This document shows positions 63,745-64,000 of a stretch of DNA of 64,000 nt, one piece after another. Source of the stretch: Pseudomonas graminis. Its GTDB lineage: Bacteria; Pseudomonadota; Gammaproteobacteria; Pseudomonadales; Pseudomonadaceae. Each line of letters begins with the position of its first letter. The first letter of the stretch is position 1. Position numbers and translations under genes: made by a program. The notes below the pieces were generated by a model. The model had not been told where the DNA came from. It saw nothing but the letters and a program-made list of their open reading frames with translations, and did no database searches. The DNA lies in the NCBI RefSeq assembly GCF_900111735.1, contig NZ_FOHW01000001.1, positions 237,312 through 301,311 on the forward strand, read 5' to 3'.

Positions 63745-64000
63745 ATGGACATCAACGAATCAGAAGCGCCCTCCACCGCCCATGGCCTTGCCGTGGACCC
63801 CGACGTGCAATTCGAATGCGTCGGGTGCGGCGCATGCTGTCGTGGCCGCTTCGTCCCTTTGACCCTCGCCGAAGCCGTAACCTGGCTCAAACGCGGGCAT
63901 TCCGTGGGGATATTGCTGGAGGCGTTCGACGAATCACTCTGGCCTGTCGACTCGCCCGAGTATGCCTACAACGCCGGGCGATCCGCGCCGGTGGCTGGCG
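63745..64000 (+). CDS. YkgJ-family Cys-cluster protein, 3' end outside window
   Basis: The frame opens with MDINESEAPSTAHGLAVDPD and continues FECVGCGACCRGRFVPLTL, the N-terminal cysteine cluster (C-x2-C-x2-CC) of YkgJ-type proteins, which bind zinc or an Fe-S cluster and have no settled function. It stays open to the window edge after 85 codons. GCAGG lies just upstream of the ATG. The 170 bp before it hold no other gene. Confidence 0.8.
   Translation, partial: MDINESEAPSTAHGLAVDPDVQFECVGCGACCRGRFVPLTLAEAVTWLKRGHSVGILLEAFDESLWPVDSPEYAYNAGRSAPVAG

Overview
The window looks like the chromosome of a Pseudomonas of the fluorescens/syringae type. It carries an MvaT-type nucleoid protein, SfnG/SfnB dimethylsulfone genes, many chemoreceptor and GGDEF/EAL genes, and high-GC coding on the right. 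The left ~18.6 kb is accessory DNA of slightly lower GC; the rest is mostly chromosomal with inserted metabolic modules.

Left accessory block (1-18.6 kb). It opens with an enolase and an inorganic pyrophosphatase, the two classic fluoride-inhibited enzymes. Convergent to them is a CioAB-type bd quinol oxidase, followed by a uracil-DNA-glycosylase-like gene. Next come a TDT-family (sulfite-exporter type) transporter with a divergent LysR regulator, a secreted YVTN beta-propeller, and a tightly coupled operon. That operon holds a Tat-exported sulfite dehydrogenase (SorA-like), two cytochromes c, and a cbb3-type oxidase in which CcoO is fused to two extra haem-c domains. This reads as a self-contained sulfite export and oxidation chain. 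The block ends in a decayed 3' fragment of umuC/rulB and an IS21-family element (about 14.42-18.57 kb). The element has istB, istA, two passenger genes, and 23-bp iterons at both ends.

Middle (18.7-43.8 kb). In order: CsbD-like protein, GST, MvaT, a glycosyltransferase and a WbqC protein, a kinase remnant, and divergent sfnG/sfnB around a 30-bp palindrome with sigma-54-type promoters. Then comes a scar in which truncated mlaA, RND-pump and response-regulator genes are joined. It is followed by a chemotaxis cluster (triple-CheW protein, triple-PAS receptor, 4HB-type receptor), a GAF-PAS-GGDEF-EAL protein, an SDR, an FdhA-like dehydrogenase, an ankyrin/NTF2-like protein with two small neighbours, glutathione peroxidase and a second GGDEF-EAL protein.

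The most notable system is at 43.9-47.5 kb. It is a five-gene operon encoding an MppP/RohP-like PLP enzyme, a DUF6190-like protein, a DapA-type aldolase, a haem-oxygenase-like diiron oxidase and a Rieske ferredoxin, with a LuxR solo beside it. This matches the published logic of the azomycin (2-nitroimidazole) pathway from L-arginine. Next to it lie a GST, an AceE-like protein lacking the TPP half, a MarR regulator and a full-length orphan AceE.

Right end (53.6-64 kb). A GntR-controlled catabolic operon (SDR, BKACE/DUF849, SMP-30 lactonase, two MFS transporters) suggests breakdown of a sugar or sugar-acid lactone. Then come an AraC regulator divergent from a polyol-type ABC binding protein and a polyol-dehydrogenase-like SDR, and the start of a YkgJ-type Cys-cluster protein cut by the window edge.
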